Assembly (NCBI RefSeq): GCF_905207935.1
Contig: NZ_CAJLNI010000012.1
Coordinates: 1 to 25,560, forward strand
Reading direction: 5' to 3'
From: an uncultured Haemophilus sp.
Lineage (GTDB): Bacteria; Pseudomonadota; Gammaproteobacteria; Enterobacterales; Pasteurellaceae
Length of the DNA: 25,560 nucleotides
The position numbers were made by a program, and so were the translations under genes. Each line of letters opens with the position of its first letter. Within the stretch, counting starts at the first letter, position 1. The notes below the pieces were generated by a model. The model was not told where the DNA came from. It saw nothing but the letters and a program-made list of their open reading frames with translations, and searched no databases. Positions 7,872 through 15,478 of this stretch are shown here, piece after piece.

Positions 7872-7900
7872 TTGAAAAAGAGGACGAAAAGGGGTATGCT
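7872..7900 (+). promoter_or_regulatory. Predicted sigma70 promoter of lysO
   Basis: TTGAAA (7872-7877), a 17-nt spacer and TATGCT (7895-7900). The start would fall near 7907, leaving a leader of only about 22 nt, too short for a lysine riboswitch. Confidence 0.55.
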
Positions 7901-7928
7901 AGCTTCAATGGAATAAGAAAGGAGAAGT

Positions 7929-8849
7929 ATGATGCAGGATATGATAAATGGCTTATTAATTGTCTTAATACCAATGGTGTTAGGTTATTTATTAAAGGTC
8001 AATAATAAATCCTATATTGCAAAAATTAATCATATCGTAATGTTTTTGCTTTACATCATTCTTTTCTTAATGGGCTATTTACTCGGCCAGTTAGATGATT
8101 TAGAGCATAAATTGCCGATTATTGGCACAACTGCGGTAACACTATCTGCGATCATTTTGGGATCCAATCTGATTGGTTTGATGCTTTATGACCGCTTTAA
8201 CCCGGCTGAGCCACTTAGATCACAAGGTAAAATTGATTCTCGCTGGCACTCCTTAATTGACTCGCTCAAACTTTCCGGTACAGTGGTGATTGGCACCCTT
8301 TGTGGTTTCTTATTTAAATCCTATCTCATGTTGCCTACAGGTATTAATCTGTATGTATTGATCGTACTGATTTTCTTTGTAGGGATTCAGCTAAGAAATA
8401 ACGGCATTTCCTTAAAAGAGGCCCTTTTCAATAAACGAGGTTTCCAAACAGGGATGGTGTTTACTTTTACTTCATTACTAGGCGGTATCATTGCTGCTTT
8501 CGTTTTGGCTATGCCAATTACGCAAGGATTGGCGTTTGCCTCTGGAATGGGGTGGTATTCGTTATCTAGTGTGGTATTGACCAATGCATGGGGACCAGTA
8601 CAGGGTAGTATTGCCTTTTTTAATGATTTATCCCGTGAAATTGTCAGTTTATTTGTAATCCCATTATTTATGCGTCATTTTCGTTCGACTGCAATTGGGA
8701 TTACGGGTGCGACAGCAATAGATTGCACTTTGCCAATTATTCAAAAAGCGGGAGGTATTGAAGTCACGCCAATTGCGATTTCATTTGGCTTTGTGACGAA
8801 TATTCTGCCACCGTTACTATTGGTTTTCTTTTCCAGTATTCCGTTATAA
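7929..8849 (+). CDS. lysO: Lysine exporter LysO (YbjE/DUF340 family) inner-membrane protein
   Basis: Predicted inner-membrane exporter of L-lysine. The 306-aa protein is almost entirely hydrophobic, with about eight transmembrane helices. It carries the family signature SGMGWYSLSSVVLTNAWGP, followed by IAFFNDLSREIVSLFVIPL and the C-terminal block GATAIDCTLPIIQKAGG; the acidic residues in these helices are conserved in LysO. Length is close to E. coli YbjE (about 300 aa). Two adjacent ATG codons (7929 and 7932) are possible starts. GGAG at 7921-7924 is better spaced for 7932, so the protein may be one residue shorter. It is transcribed alone between two terminators. Confidence 0.9.
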   Translation: MMQDMINGLLIVLIPMVLGYLLKVNNKSYIAKINHIVMFLLYIILFLMGYLLGQLDDLEHKLPIIGTTAVTLSAIILGSNLIGLMLYDRFNPAEPLRSQGKIDSRWHSLIDSLKLSGTVVIGTLCGFLFKSYLMLPTGINLYVLIVLIFFVGIQLRNNGISLKEALFNKRGFQTGMVFTFTSLLGGIIAAFVLAMPITQGLAFASGMGWYSLSSVVLTNAWGPVQGSIAFFNDLSREIVSLFVIPLFMRHFRSTAIGITGATAIDCTLPIIQKAGGIEVTPIAISFGFVTNILPPLLLVFFSSIPL

Positions 8850-8873
8850 AAGATAAAAAATAAATACAAAAAC

Positions 8874-8909
8874 AAAAGAGTTAATCGTTATTTTCCGATT
8901 AACTCTTTT
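8874..8909. terminator. Bidirectional terminator between lysO and hypF
   Basis: A 14-bp perfect stem (8874-8887 with 8896-8909) with an 8-nt loop. The plus strand ends in CTTTTTCTT and the minus strand continues into GTTTTTGTATTTATTTTTT. It serves both convergent genes. Confidence 0.88.
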
Positions 8910-8933
8910 TCTTATATTTAATATTAAGGATTA

Positions 8934-11201
8934 TCAGTTTCTATGCATGGCAATAACCGCCTGACCTAAACTGAGTCCGCCATCACCCATCGGTAGTTTA
9001 TGCGCACTTAGTACATGGAATTCGCTCAAATTTTCTTTTAATAAGCGACGTAGCAGTTGGTTGTGTATCACGCCACCAGATAACACGATCGTACGACATT
9101 GGTGCTTGCGTGCTTGGTTTGCAGCAAGTTCAGCAAACCCTTGGGCGAGAGCATAGTGAAAGGCGAAGGCTTTATCTGCGACAGGCGCCTGGTAATTCAA
9201 CCAACTTTGCCAGAAATAAGCCAAATCCAGTTTATTGCCGATAAGTGGCATTTTTACTGGAATACTGACCGCACTTTGTGCTTGGGTAGCCAAAGATGAG
9301 GTGTTTGCTAGCGCTTCGAGATGGCAAGCCGCTTCACCTTCCCAAGAAACAATGGTTGGTGCAATACCGAGATCATAAGCTACGGCATCAAATAAACGCC
9401 CCGCAGATGATATAGTTGGACAATTGAGTCCGCGCTCAATGGCATTGACTAGTATTTGCCAATTCGGTTCCGTGCAAGTTTTTGTGAGAATTTCTTGCCA
9501 TTGTGGCACAAATTGGTGAAGGTGAGCCAGCCAGTTGCGCCAAGGTTGTTTGGCCGCAAGATCGCCACCCGGTAGAGCAACAGCCGGCAGACCACCTAAA
9601 TATTGGCTATGTTGATAATCAACAAGTAGGCATTCGCCTCCCCAAAGTTGTCCATTTTCGCCCATGCCGATACCGTCTAGAGCAAGACCAATTACTGGTT
9701 CATTACAATTGTGTTCGGCCATCACGCTGACAATATGAGCATGATGATGCAGTACTTCTATTGGTGTGATTTGTTGCTGTTCGGCAAGTTGTTTACCAAT
9801 GGAAGATGAAAAATAGCCAGGGTGAGCATCCACCGCGATAATGTCTGGTTTAAATTGATAAATATTTTGAAATAATTCAAGATTTTCACTTAATTGTGAC
9901 CGCACTCGTTCATTTGCTGTATCGCCAATATGTTGGCTCAGTACGGCTTTATTGTGACGTAGCAGGCAGAATGTATTTTTCAGATCAGACCCTAAAGCCA
10001 ACACATTTTTTGTGCTTTGTGTTTCAAGTGGTATTTCATCGGGTACATAGCCACGAGCACGACGTAGTGTTTCGAGTCCATCGAATGCAATACGAACGAG
10101 ACTATCATCGGCACGTTGTAGAATATCGCGATTGTGACAAAGATAAAAATCAGCCAAGTCAGCTAATTGTTCTACAGCATGTTCATTTTTCAGTACGGGA
10201 GGTTGCCCGCTTGCATTCGCAGAAGTCATCACGAGTGGACGATTAACCGCTCGTAACAACAAATGCTGCAGTGGGTTGCTCGGTAGCATGACACCGATTT
10301 CTTGTAAGTTAGGCGCAATATTATCAGCAATATTAGGTACTTTATGTTTCGCTAGCAGTACAATTGGCGCAGCACTGCTGGTTAGTAATTCTGTTTCTTG
10401 AGAACTCAAATCCTGTAAAAACTGCAGGTCAGGCACCATAATGGCTAACGGTTTTGTCGGACGATGTTTCCGTTGACGTAATAAATTAACGGCCATTTGG
10501 TTATTTGCATCACAGGCTAAATGAAAACCGCCCAAGCCTTTAACGGCGACGATATGACCTTGTTGCAATAAAAGTGCGGTCTGTTTTAGCGCAGTTTCAT
10601 GAGTAGCAAGCGTTTGTTCTCGATCTTGTAACCAAATATGGGGGCCGCAAACAGAACAAGCATTGGGTTGTGCATGAAAACGACGATCAGCGGGATCTTT
10701 ATATTCTTTTTCACATTGTGGACAAAGCGGAAAAACAGACATCGCTGTGTTTTTTCGGTCGTAAGGAATTGCCTTGATGATGGTAAAACGCGGACCACAG
10801 TGGGTGCAGTTAGTAAAAGGGTAATGATAGCGTCGGTTGTTGGGATCGAATAAGTCAGCTAAACAATGTGGACAGGTTGCTGCATCGGGAATAATTTGCG
10901 TGTCCATTTGATTGTTTTCACTTTCCCGAATGGTAAAGCCCGTTATGGCAGTTGCTTCTGGCCAATCTATTGGACGCTGAGTAATATCGGTAATTTGCGC
11001 TAGCGGTGGGAGTTTGTTTTGCAGGTCGGACAAAAATTGCTTGAGTGCATCTGCTGATGGGGAGACAAAACGAATTAATACGCCTTGTCCATCGTTATTT
11101 ACATCTCCGTTTAACTTATATTGATTTGCTAGCAGCCAAACAAAAGGGCGAAATCCCACGCCCTGAACTTTTCCTTTTATGCGTAATTCGATCCCTTGCA
11201 T
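8934..11201 (-). CDS. hypF: HypF, carbamoyltransferase for [NiFe] hydrogenase maturation
   Basis: Makes carbamoyl-AMP from carbamoyl phosphate and ATP and transfers the carbamoyl group to HypE, where it becomes the CN ligands of the NiFe site. The 755-aa protein (usual length about 750) has the complete order: acylphosphatase domain (GKVQGVGFRPF, Arg18), two C4 zinc fingers (Cys110/113/132/135 and Cys160/163/182/185), a YrdC-like nucleotide domain (KGLGGFHLACDA, LRQRKHRPTKPLAIM, MTSANASGQPP), and a Kae1-like carbamoyltransferase domain (HHHAHIVSVMAEH, LALDGIGMGENG, LSGGVIHNQLL). It lies 13 bases downstream of hypC on the same strand, so the two are likely co-transcribed. It contains two uptake cores (9268, 10573), suggesting long residence. 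AGGA precedes the ATG. Confidence 0.97.
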   Translation of the reverse strand: MQGIELRIKGKVQGVGFRPFVWLLANQYKLNGDVNNDGQGVLIRFVSPSADALKQFLSDLQNKLPPLAQITDITQRPIDWPEATAITGFTIRESENNQMDTQIIPDAATCPHCLADLFDPNNRRYHYPFTNCTHCGPRFTIIKAIPYDRKNTAMSVFPLCPQCEKEYKDPADRRFHAQPNACSVCGPHIWLQDREQTLATHETALKQTALLLQQGHIVAVKGLGGFHLACDANNQMAVNLLRQRKHRPTKPLAIMVPDLQFLQDLSSQETELLTSSAAPIVLLAKHKVPNIADNIAPNLQEIGVMLPSNPLQHLLLRAVNRPLVMTSANASGQPPVLKNEHAVEQLADLADFYLCHNRDILQRADDSLVRIAFDGLETLRRARGYVPDEIPLETQSTKNVLALGSDLKNTFCLLRHNKAVLSQHIGDTANERVRSQLSENLELFQNIYQFKPDIIAVDAHPGYFSSSIGKQLAEQQQITPIEVLHHHAHIVSVMAEHNCNEPVIGLALDGIGMGENGQLWGGECLLVDYQHSQYLGGLPAVALPGGDLAAKQPWRNWLAHLHQFVPQWQEILTKTCTEPNWQILVNAIERGLNCPTISSAGRLFDAVAYDLGIAPTIVSWEGEAACHLEALANTSSLATQAQSAVSIPVKMPLIGNKLDLAYFWQSWLNYQAPVADKAFAFHYALAQGFAELAANQARKHQCRTIVLSGGVIHNQLLRRLLKENLSEFHVLSAHKLPMGDGGLSLGQAVIAMHRN
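9268..9276 (-). repeat. DNA uptake signal sequence core
   Basis: Exact core inside hypF. On the coding strand AAGTGCGGT is read in the frame giving Ser-Ala-Val. Confidence 0.85.
10573..10581 (+). repeat. DNA uptake signal sequence core
   Basis: Exact AAGTGCGGT inside hypF. The coding strand reads ACCGCACTT as Thr-Ala-Leu. Confidence 0.85.
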
Positions 11202-11214
11202 AACGCAATCCTGT

Positions 11215-11490
11215 TTATTTTTGATTTAAGCCAAGAAAATCGCCGACTTCGTGTTCTAGCTGACTCATGGCAATTAAAGCTTCTTGCGTTTGTTTGGCCT
11301 CTTCTTCATCGATAATTGTCATGGCAAAACCCACATGCACGAGTACCCATTTACCAACGAGAGGTTTGGGGTCATCCTGACAAATTAATGAAATATTAAC
11401 TTCTCTTTTAACACCACACACATCGACTACAGCAAGCTGTAATGCACTGTCTGCAACTTGAATAATTTGTCCTGGAATACCTAAACACAT
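11215..11490 (-). CDS. hypC: HypC/HybG-family hydrogenase maturation chaperone
   Basis: Small chaperone that carries the Fe(CN)2CO moiety with HypD and hands it to the hydrogenase large subunit precursor, here most likely HyfG. The 91-aa protein starts MCLGIPGQI, with the essential Cys2, and has VGKWVLVHVGFAMTIIDEEEA, the family hallmark block. Length is typical (about 75-95 aa). AAGGA precedes the ATG at good spacing. It heads the hypC-hypF pair and is divergent from hyfA. It could be named hybG by paralogue, but context favours HypC. Confidence 0.95.
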   Translation of the reverse strand: MCLGIPGQIIQVADSALQLAVVDVCGVKREVNISLICQDDPKPLVGKWVLVHVGFAMTIIDEEEAKQTQEALIAMSQLEHEVGDFLGLNQK

Positions 11491-11525
11491 AATCTGTCCT
11501 TAGTTAGAATGTTTATGAGATAAAT

Positions 11526-11548
11526 CGTTTATTGTGTTTCAATAAACG
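11526..11548. promoter_or_regulatory. 9-bp inverted repeat upstream of hypC
   Basis: CGTTTATTG (11526-11534) and CAATAAACG (11540-11548) are perfect inverted copies with a 5-nt spacer, 36 bases before the hypC start. No T-run follows on either strand, so an operator or leader hairpin is more likely than a terminator. On the minus strand the centre reads TTGAAACACAATAA, which only loosely resembles an FNR box. Confidence 0.45.
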
Positions 11549-11648
11549 TACTGTGAGTGTGAAATTTTATCATGTAAGCACCTAAATTTGTATAGCCATA
11601 TTTTAAATAAGGCTACTGCATTTTTGTTTAAAGTCTGTTCACATTTTT

Positions 11649-11684
11649 AACATAAAATTATTATGTTTCACTGTTATTTAACAG
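11649..11684. promoter_or_regulatory. Two adjacent dyads upstream of the hyf operon
   Basis: AACATAA, 5 bases, TTATGTT (11649-11667) and CTGTTA, 2 bases, TAACAG (11671-11684). Both have perfect arms and their centres are 19.5 bp apart, close to two helical turns. They lie upstream of the FNR/CRP-like site, where an upstream activator would bind. The cognate protein is unknown. Confidence 0.4.
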
Positions 11685-11719
11685 GTGCATCACAGTAATA
11701 GAAAAACAATGGAAATCTT

Positions 11720-11733
11720 TTGATCTTAATCAC
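11720..11733 (+). promoter_or_regulatory. FNR-like (or CRP-like) site upstream of hyfA
   Basis: TTGATCTTAATCAC matches the FNR consensus TTGAT-N4-ATCAA at 9 of 10 defined positions. The flanks also give one exact CRP half-site (TCACA). A weak -10 TTTACT (11758-11763) would put the centre about 43 bp before the start, near the class II activator position. Anaerobic induction by FNR is the simpler reading. Confidence 0.6.
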
Positions 11734-11770
11734 AAATTTTCGAATTAGTTCTTGAGCTTTACTTTTTTAC

Positions 11771-11788
11771 AGGAGTATCCTTACTCCT
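11771..11788 (+). other. Small hairpin in the hyfA leader
   Basis: AGGAGTA (11771-11777), loop TCCT, TACTCCT (11782-11788). It holds a ribosome-site-like AGGAG with no good gene start behind it, about 50 bases before hyfA. It could be a 5' mRNA stabiliser; it may be chance. Confidence 0.3.
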
Positions 11789-11836
11789 AGAGTGGTTATT
11801 GTAAAAAACGTTATTTACATACAAGGAGGGGAATGT

Positions 11837-12436
11837 ATGAATCGTTTTGTAATCGGTGATCCGAAGGATTGCATTGGATGCAACACCTGTATGGCCGCTT
11901 GTAGCGAAGTGCATAAAGCTTTCGGATTACAATCTTTTCCACGCTTACAAGTCATGCGTAATGATGATGTAACCGTGCCAATTCTCTGTCGTCATTGTGA
12001 TGATTCACCATGTGCTACTGTGTGTCCGGTGCACGCAATCACACATATCAATGACACTATTCAACTTAACGAAAGTCTCTGTATCGGTTGTAAACTTTGT
12101 GGTATTGCTTGCCCATTCGGTGCAATTACCCAACATGGTTCTGCACCGATTGACGCACCAACCTATTATGAAGGATTCTCCTTCACTGATGCGGTAAAAC
12201 GAGATATTCGTACTGCACCAGATAATACGGATTTACACAATATGTTGGCATGGCAACCAGGTGTGAAAGCCATTGCTGTGAAATGCGATCTTTGCTATTT
12301 CCGTGAAGATGGCCCGGCTTGTGTGCAAACCTGTCCAACTAAAACATTATTTATTATTAGTGATGAGAGTATCAAACAGGCTAACGAAAGAAAACGTGAA
12401 ATGGCAATGGTTTCTTCGCCTGCTATCCCAAGATAA
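11837..12436 (+). CDS. hyfA: HyfA, hydrogenase-4 ferredoxin-like electron-transfer subunit
   Basis: Polyferredoxin thought to pass electrons from formate dehydrogenase H to the hydrogenase arm. The 199-aa protein has four cysteine clusters for [4Fe-4S] centres: Cys12/15/18/22, Cys51/54/59/63, Cys82/85/88/92 and Cys140/143/152/156. Length matches E. coli HyfA (205) and HycB (203). The start at 11837 is chosen because AAGGAGG (11823-11829) is 7 bases upstream and the protein then begins like HyfA/HycB; an in-frame GTG at 11792 would add 15 unconserved residues and has no ribosome site. First gene of the hyf operon, with 36 bases to hyfB. Confidence 0.95.
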   Translation: MNRFVIGDPKDCIGCNTCMAACSEVHKAFGLQSFPRLQVMRNDDVTVPILCRHCDDSPCATVCPVHAITHINDTIQLNESLCIGCKLCGIACPFGAITQHGSAPIDAPTYYEGFSFTDAVKRDIRTAPDNTDLHNMLAWQPGVKAIAVKCDLCYFREDGPACVQTCPTKTLFIISDESIKQANERKREMAMVSSPAIPR

Positions 12437-12472
12437 TTAGTGTGTTTAACTTGTAATCAATGGAGTGATATT

Positions 12473-14494
12473 ATGAGTTTACCAATCAATTTACTCATCA
12501 CGACCCTGTTGATTTATGTCGTAGGTGCGTTTATTTCGCTCGCAGTGAGACGAAACGAACAACTTTCAATCAATATATCCGGCGTGACCGGTGTACTTGC
12601 TGGAGTGTTAGGTATTGTTGCCTGCATCCCCGTTCTGATCAGCAGCGACACAGTCGTTGATGTTTTCAAAACCCCATTTGAATTTGCCTCGTTCTCCATC
12701 CGTATTGACGGATTGGCGGCGTTTATGGTGTGTGTTATTTCTTTATTAGTGATTGTGACTGCACTTTATTCTTTCTCATATGTAAAAGAATATAAAGGTA
12801 AAGGCGCAGGTTCTATGGGCTTTTTTATGAATTTATTTATCGCTTCCATGGTTGCGTTAGTCACCAGCGATAATGCGTTCTACTTCCTTGTATTCTTTGA
12901 AATGATGTCATTGGCATCTTATTTCTTAGTCCTTACCGAACAAGATGATAATGCCGTAAATGCAGGCTTGCTTTATTTCTTTATTGCGCATGCCGGTTCG
13001 GTATTAATTATGATCGCCTTCTTCATTTTCTACTGCTATGCCGGTAGCTTTGAATTTAGCGCATTCCGTCAAACCACTTTACCGGCACCGCTTGCCTTTA
13101 CCGCCTTTATTTTGGCATTTTTAGGTTTTGGTGCCAAAGCAGGGATGATTCCATTACATAGCTGGTTACCAAAAGCTCACCCGGCTGCACCTTCTCATGC
13201 ATCCGCGATGATGTCTGGTGTGATGGTAAAAATTGGTATTTTCGGGATCATTAAAGTAGGTGTTGATCTTCTCGGTTCTACCAATGTTTGGTATGGCGTT
13301 ATCGTACTTGGTTTCGGTGCAGTATCTTCCGTACTCGGCGTACTTTATGCCTTGGCAGAACATGACATCAAAAAACTCTTGGCTTATCACACGGTAGAAA
13401 ATATCGGCATCATTATGATGGGTGTAGGCGTTGGTATGATTGGTATCGCGACACATCATCCAGTATTAGCAACCGTGGGCTTACTTGGTGGGTTATACCA
13501 CTTACTTAACCATGCTGTATTCAAAGGCTTATTATTCTTAGGTGCAGGCTCTGTAATGTATCGTTTGCATACTAAAGACATGGACTTAATGGGCGGCTTA
13601 GGCAAACTTATGCCTTACACTGCGTTCTGTTTCTTAATCGGTACTATGGCGATTTCTGCATTGCCACCATTTAATGGTTTCGTCAGTGAATGGTTTACTT
13701 ATCAATCCTTGTTCACATTAAGCCAAAGTGATGACTTCGTATTAAAACTTGCCGGTCCAATTGCCATCATTATGTTGGCATTAACGGGTGCGTTAGCAGC
13801 ACTTTGTTTCGTGAAAGTATACGGTATAAGCTTCGGTGGTGCACCACGTAGCGAAAAAGCAGCCAATGCACGCGAAGTGCCAAAACCAATGGTCATTGCC
13901 ATGGCGGTATTGGCCTTATGCTGTGTATTGTTAGGTGTAGGCGCATCTGTGGTGACCCCAATAATTGTGAAAATTTCGACCGCACTTGCTCATGGCGAAC
14001 CGCTAATGTTGGCTCAAAATGGCGTAGTGGTTGCGCAAGCTGAACCGCATACCGCGCTTTCAACACCGATGGTGACTATCATGCTATTGGCATTCTTCTT
14101 CTTGCCATTTAGTTTTTATGCCTTCACCAAAAATCAACGTTTATCCGATCGTGCAAAAGGCAATCCATGGGCTTGTGGTTATGCTTATGAACAAGATATG
14201 GCTGCCTCATCGGGTAGTTTCACTCGTCCGTTACGTACGATTTTCAAATCGCTTTATACCTTGCGTGAAGTGTTGGATCCTGCACCTTTAGGTGATAAAG
14301 GCATCCAAGCGGTAATTAAAGGCGCAACAAAAGCTGAACCTTTCTGGGAAGAAAAAATGACGATGCCAATCGCTCGTTTTATTCCTTGGTTAGGAACTAA
14401 AATCCAATGGTTGCAACAAGGTGACTTCCGTGTGTACTGCGTGTACTTCGTGATTGCCTTGGTGGCAATACTACTTTCCATTGCGTTGATGTAG
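12473..14494 (+). CDS. hyfB: HyfB, antiporter-like membrane subunit of hydrogenase-4
   Basis: Large inner-membrane subunit related to the proton-pumping subunits NuoL/M/N and HycC, candidate for ion translocation. It has 673 aa (E. coli HyfB 672) and many transmembrane segments. Residues typical of the antiporter channel are visible: Glu143 (VFFEMMS), Lys222 (GFGAKAGMIPLHSWLP) and Lys253 (MVKIGIFG). The C-terminal part after residue 500 is the HyfB/HycC-specific extension. The start at 12473 has GGAG 7 bases upstream; an in-frame GTG at 12440 is rejected because it lacks a ribosome site and adds a Cys-rich hydrophilic leader. An uptake core lies at 13979. Confidence 0.95.
   Translation: MSLPINLLITTLLIYVVGAFISLAVRRNEQLSINISGVTGVLAGVLGIVACIPVLISSDTVVDVFKTPFEFASFSIRIDGLAAFMVCVISLLVIVTALYSFSYVKEYKGKGAGSMGFFMNLFIASMVALVTSDNAFYFLVFFEMMSLASYFLVLTEQDDNAVNAGLLYFFIAHAGSVLIMIAFFIFYCYAGSFEFSAFRQTTLPAPLAFTAFILAFLGFGAKAGMIPLHSWLPKAHPAAPSHASAMMSGVMVKIGIFGIIKVGVDLLGSTNVWYGVIVLGFGAVSSVLGVLYALAEHDIKKLLAYHTVENIGIIMMGVGVGMIGIATHHPVLATVGLLGGLYHLLNHAVFKGLLFLGAGSVMYRLHTKDMDLMGGLGKLMPYTAFCFLIGTMAISALPPFNGFVSEWFTYQSLFTLSQSDDFVLKLAGPIAIIMLALTGALAALCFVKVYGISFGGAPRSEKAANAREVPKPMVIAMAVLALCCVLLGVGASVVTPIIVKISTALAHGEPLMLAQNGVVVAQAEPHTALSTPMVTIMLLAFFFLPFSFYAFTKNQRLSDRAKGNPWACGYAYEQDMAASSGSFTRPLRTIFKSLYTLREVLDPAPLGDKGIQAVIKGATKAEPFWEEKMTMPIARFIPWLGTKIQWLQQGDFRVYCVYFVIALVAILLSIALM
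13979..13987 (-). repeat. DNA uptake signal sequence core
   Basis: Exact ACCGCACTT inside hyfB, read as Thr-Ala-Leu in a non-conserved loop. Confidence 0.85.
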
Positions 14495-14504
14495 GAGGTT
14501 GAAG

Positions 14505-15467
14505 ATGATTACGTTACCTTCAGAAATTGCAACATCTGCCGGAATGTTTGTTTTTGCCATTGTGCAAGCCTTGATTTTGCTTGCCCTTGCACCGTTATTT
14601 TCCGGTATTTCACGTATGATCCGTGCTCGTATTCAATCTCGTCGCGGTCCTGGCGTGTTACAAGATTATCGCGATATTGCGAAATTAATGAAACGTCAAA
14701 ACATTTGGCCTGACAATGCGGGTTGGGTTTCTAAAGCGATGCCTTATGTGTTAATTAGTACCGTGATGGTGGTCGCTATGAGTTTGCCTTTATTTACTCG
14801 TGTTGCACCATTTGGCGCTGGCAGTGATTTAATCACCGTGATTTACTTATTCGCCTTGTTCCGTTTCTTCTTTTCAATTGCGGGTTTGGATTCAAACAGC
14901 ACATTCTCAAGTTTAGGGGCAAGTCGTGAAGTCACATTAGGTGTCTTGGTAGAGCCAATTCTCATGTTGGCATTCCTTGTCATTGCGTTAATTGCCGGTT
15001 CAACCAATTTTGCGGTTATCGGTAATGCACTTTCCGAAAACACTTGGCAATATCCAATTGCGACAGTGATTGCTATCGCTGCAGCATTCTTCGCCGTATT
15101 TATTGAAATGGGTAAAATTCCATTTGATTTGGCGGAAGCGGAACAAGAGTTACAAGAAGGTCCATTGACTGAATACTCTGGTCCGGCACTTGCCTTATTA
15201 AAAGTCGGCTTAAGTTTAAAATCTATGGTTGTGGCATCTATCTTTGTGAGCGTGTTGCTTCCTTTCGGTATCCCGACAGAGATGAGCTTAAGTGCGGTCA
15301 TTTTAGGTGGCATTTTATTCTTCGTGAAATTATTAGTGGTGTTCGTATTGGCTTGTGTCTTTGAAAACACACTTTCTCGTACCCGCTTTATGTTAACAGG
15401 ACGTTTAACCGTGGTCGGCTTCGGCATTTCTGTGTTGGCGTTTGTATTTTACTTCACTGGGTTGTAA
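14505..15467 (+). CDS. hyfC: HyfC, membrane subunit of hydrogenase-4 (NuoH/HycD-like)
   Basis: Membrane anchor at the interface between the hydrophilic hydrogenase module and the antiporter-like subunits, homologous to NuoH and HycD. It has 320 aa (E. coli HyfC 322) and about eight transmembrane segments. Signature blocks are RARIQSRRGPGVLQDYRDIAKL in the first loop and FIEMGKIPFDLAEAEQELQEG near the middle, the charged NuoH-like loop. The start at 14505 is placed because AGGAGG (14493-14498) is at the ideal distance; a TTG at 14499 touches that site. The gene begins 10 bases after hyfB. Confidence 0.95.
   Translation: MITLPSEIATSAGMFVFAIVQALILLALAPLFSGISRMIRARIQSRRGPGVLQDYRDIAKLMKRQNIWPDNAGWVSKAMPYVLISTVMVVAMSLPLFTRVAPFGAGSDLITVIYLFALFRFFFSIAGLDSNSTFSSLGASREVTLGVLVEPILMLAFLVIALIAGSTNFAVIGNALSENTWQYPIATVIAIAAAFFAVFIEMGKIPFDLAEAEQELQEGPLTEYSGPALALLKVGLSLKSMVVASIFVSVLLPFGIPTEMSLSAVILGGILFFVKLLVVFVLACVFENTLSRTRFMLTGRLTVVGFGISVLAFVFYFTGL
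15290..15298 (+). repeat. DNA uptake signal sequence core
   Basis: Exact AAGTGCGGT inside hyfC, in the frame giving Ser-Ala-Val within a hydrophobic segment. Confidence 0.85.
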
Positions 15468-15478
15468 GGAGGACAAAT

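Larger units (their letters stand above)
11491..11836. other. Divergent regulatory region between hypC and hyfA
   Basis: This 346-bp AT-rich region has no gene. It contains several dyads: 11526-11548 (nearer hypC), 11649-11667, 11671-11684, an FNR/CRP-like site at 11720-11733, and a small hairpin at 11771-11788, then the strong hyfA ribosome site. I searched both strands by eye for the sigma54 pattern (GG, ten bases, GC, in a TGGCAC/TTGC context) and found no convincing match. Confidence 0.65.

Noticed and set aside
7801..7928. Lysine riboswitch before lysO
   Set aside because: Only about 65 bases separate the aroG terminator from the start codons, and the predicted leader is about 22 nt.
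10638..10853. Open frames on the opposite strand of hypF and the hyf genes
   Set aside because: They have low-complexity or Cys/His-rich shadow compositions, no ribosome sites, and lie wholly within well-identified genes.
11491..11836. Sigma54 (-24/-12) promoter for hyfA or hypC
   Set aside because: No GG-N10-GC pair in a TGGCAC/TTGC-like context was found on either strand by eye; a computed scan could overturn this.
12440..12472. GTG at 12440 as hyfB start
   Set aside because: No ribosome site and no homology in the extra 11 residues; ATG at 12473 has GGAG at 7 bases.
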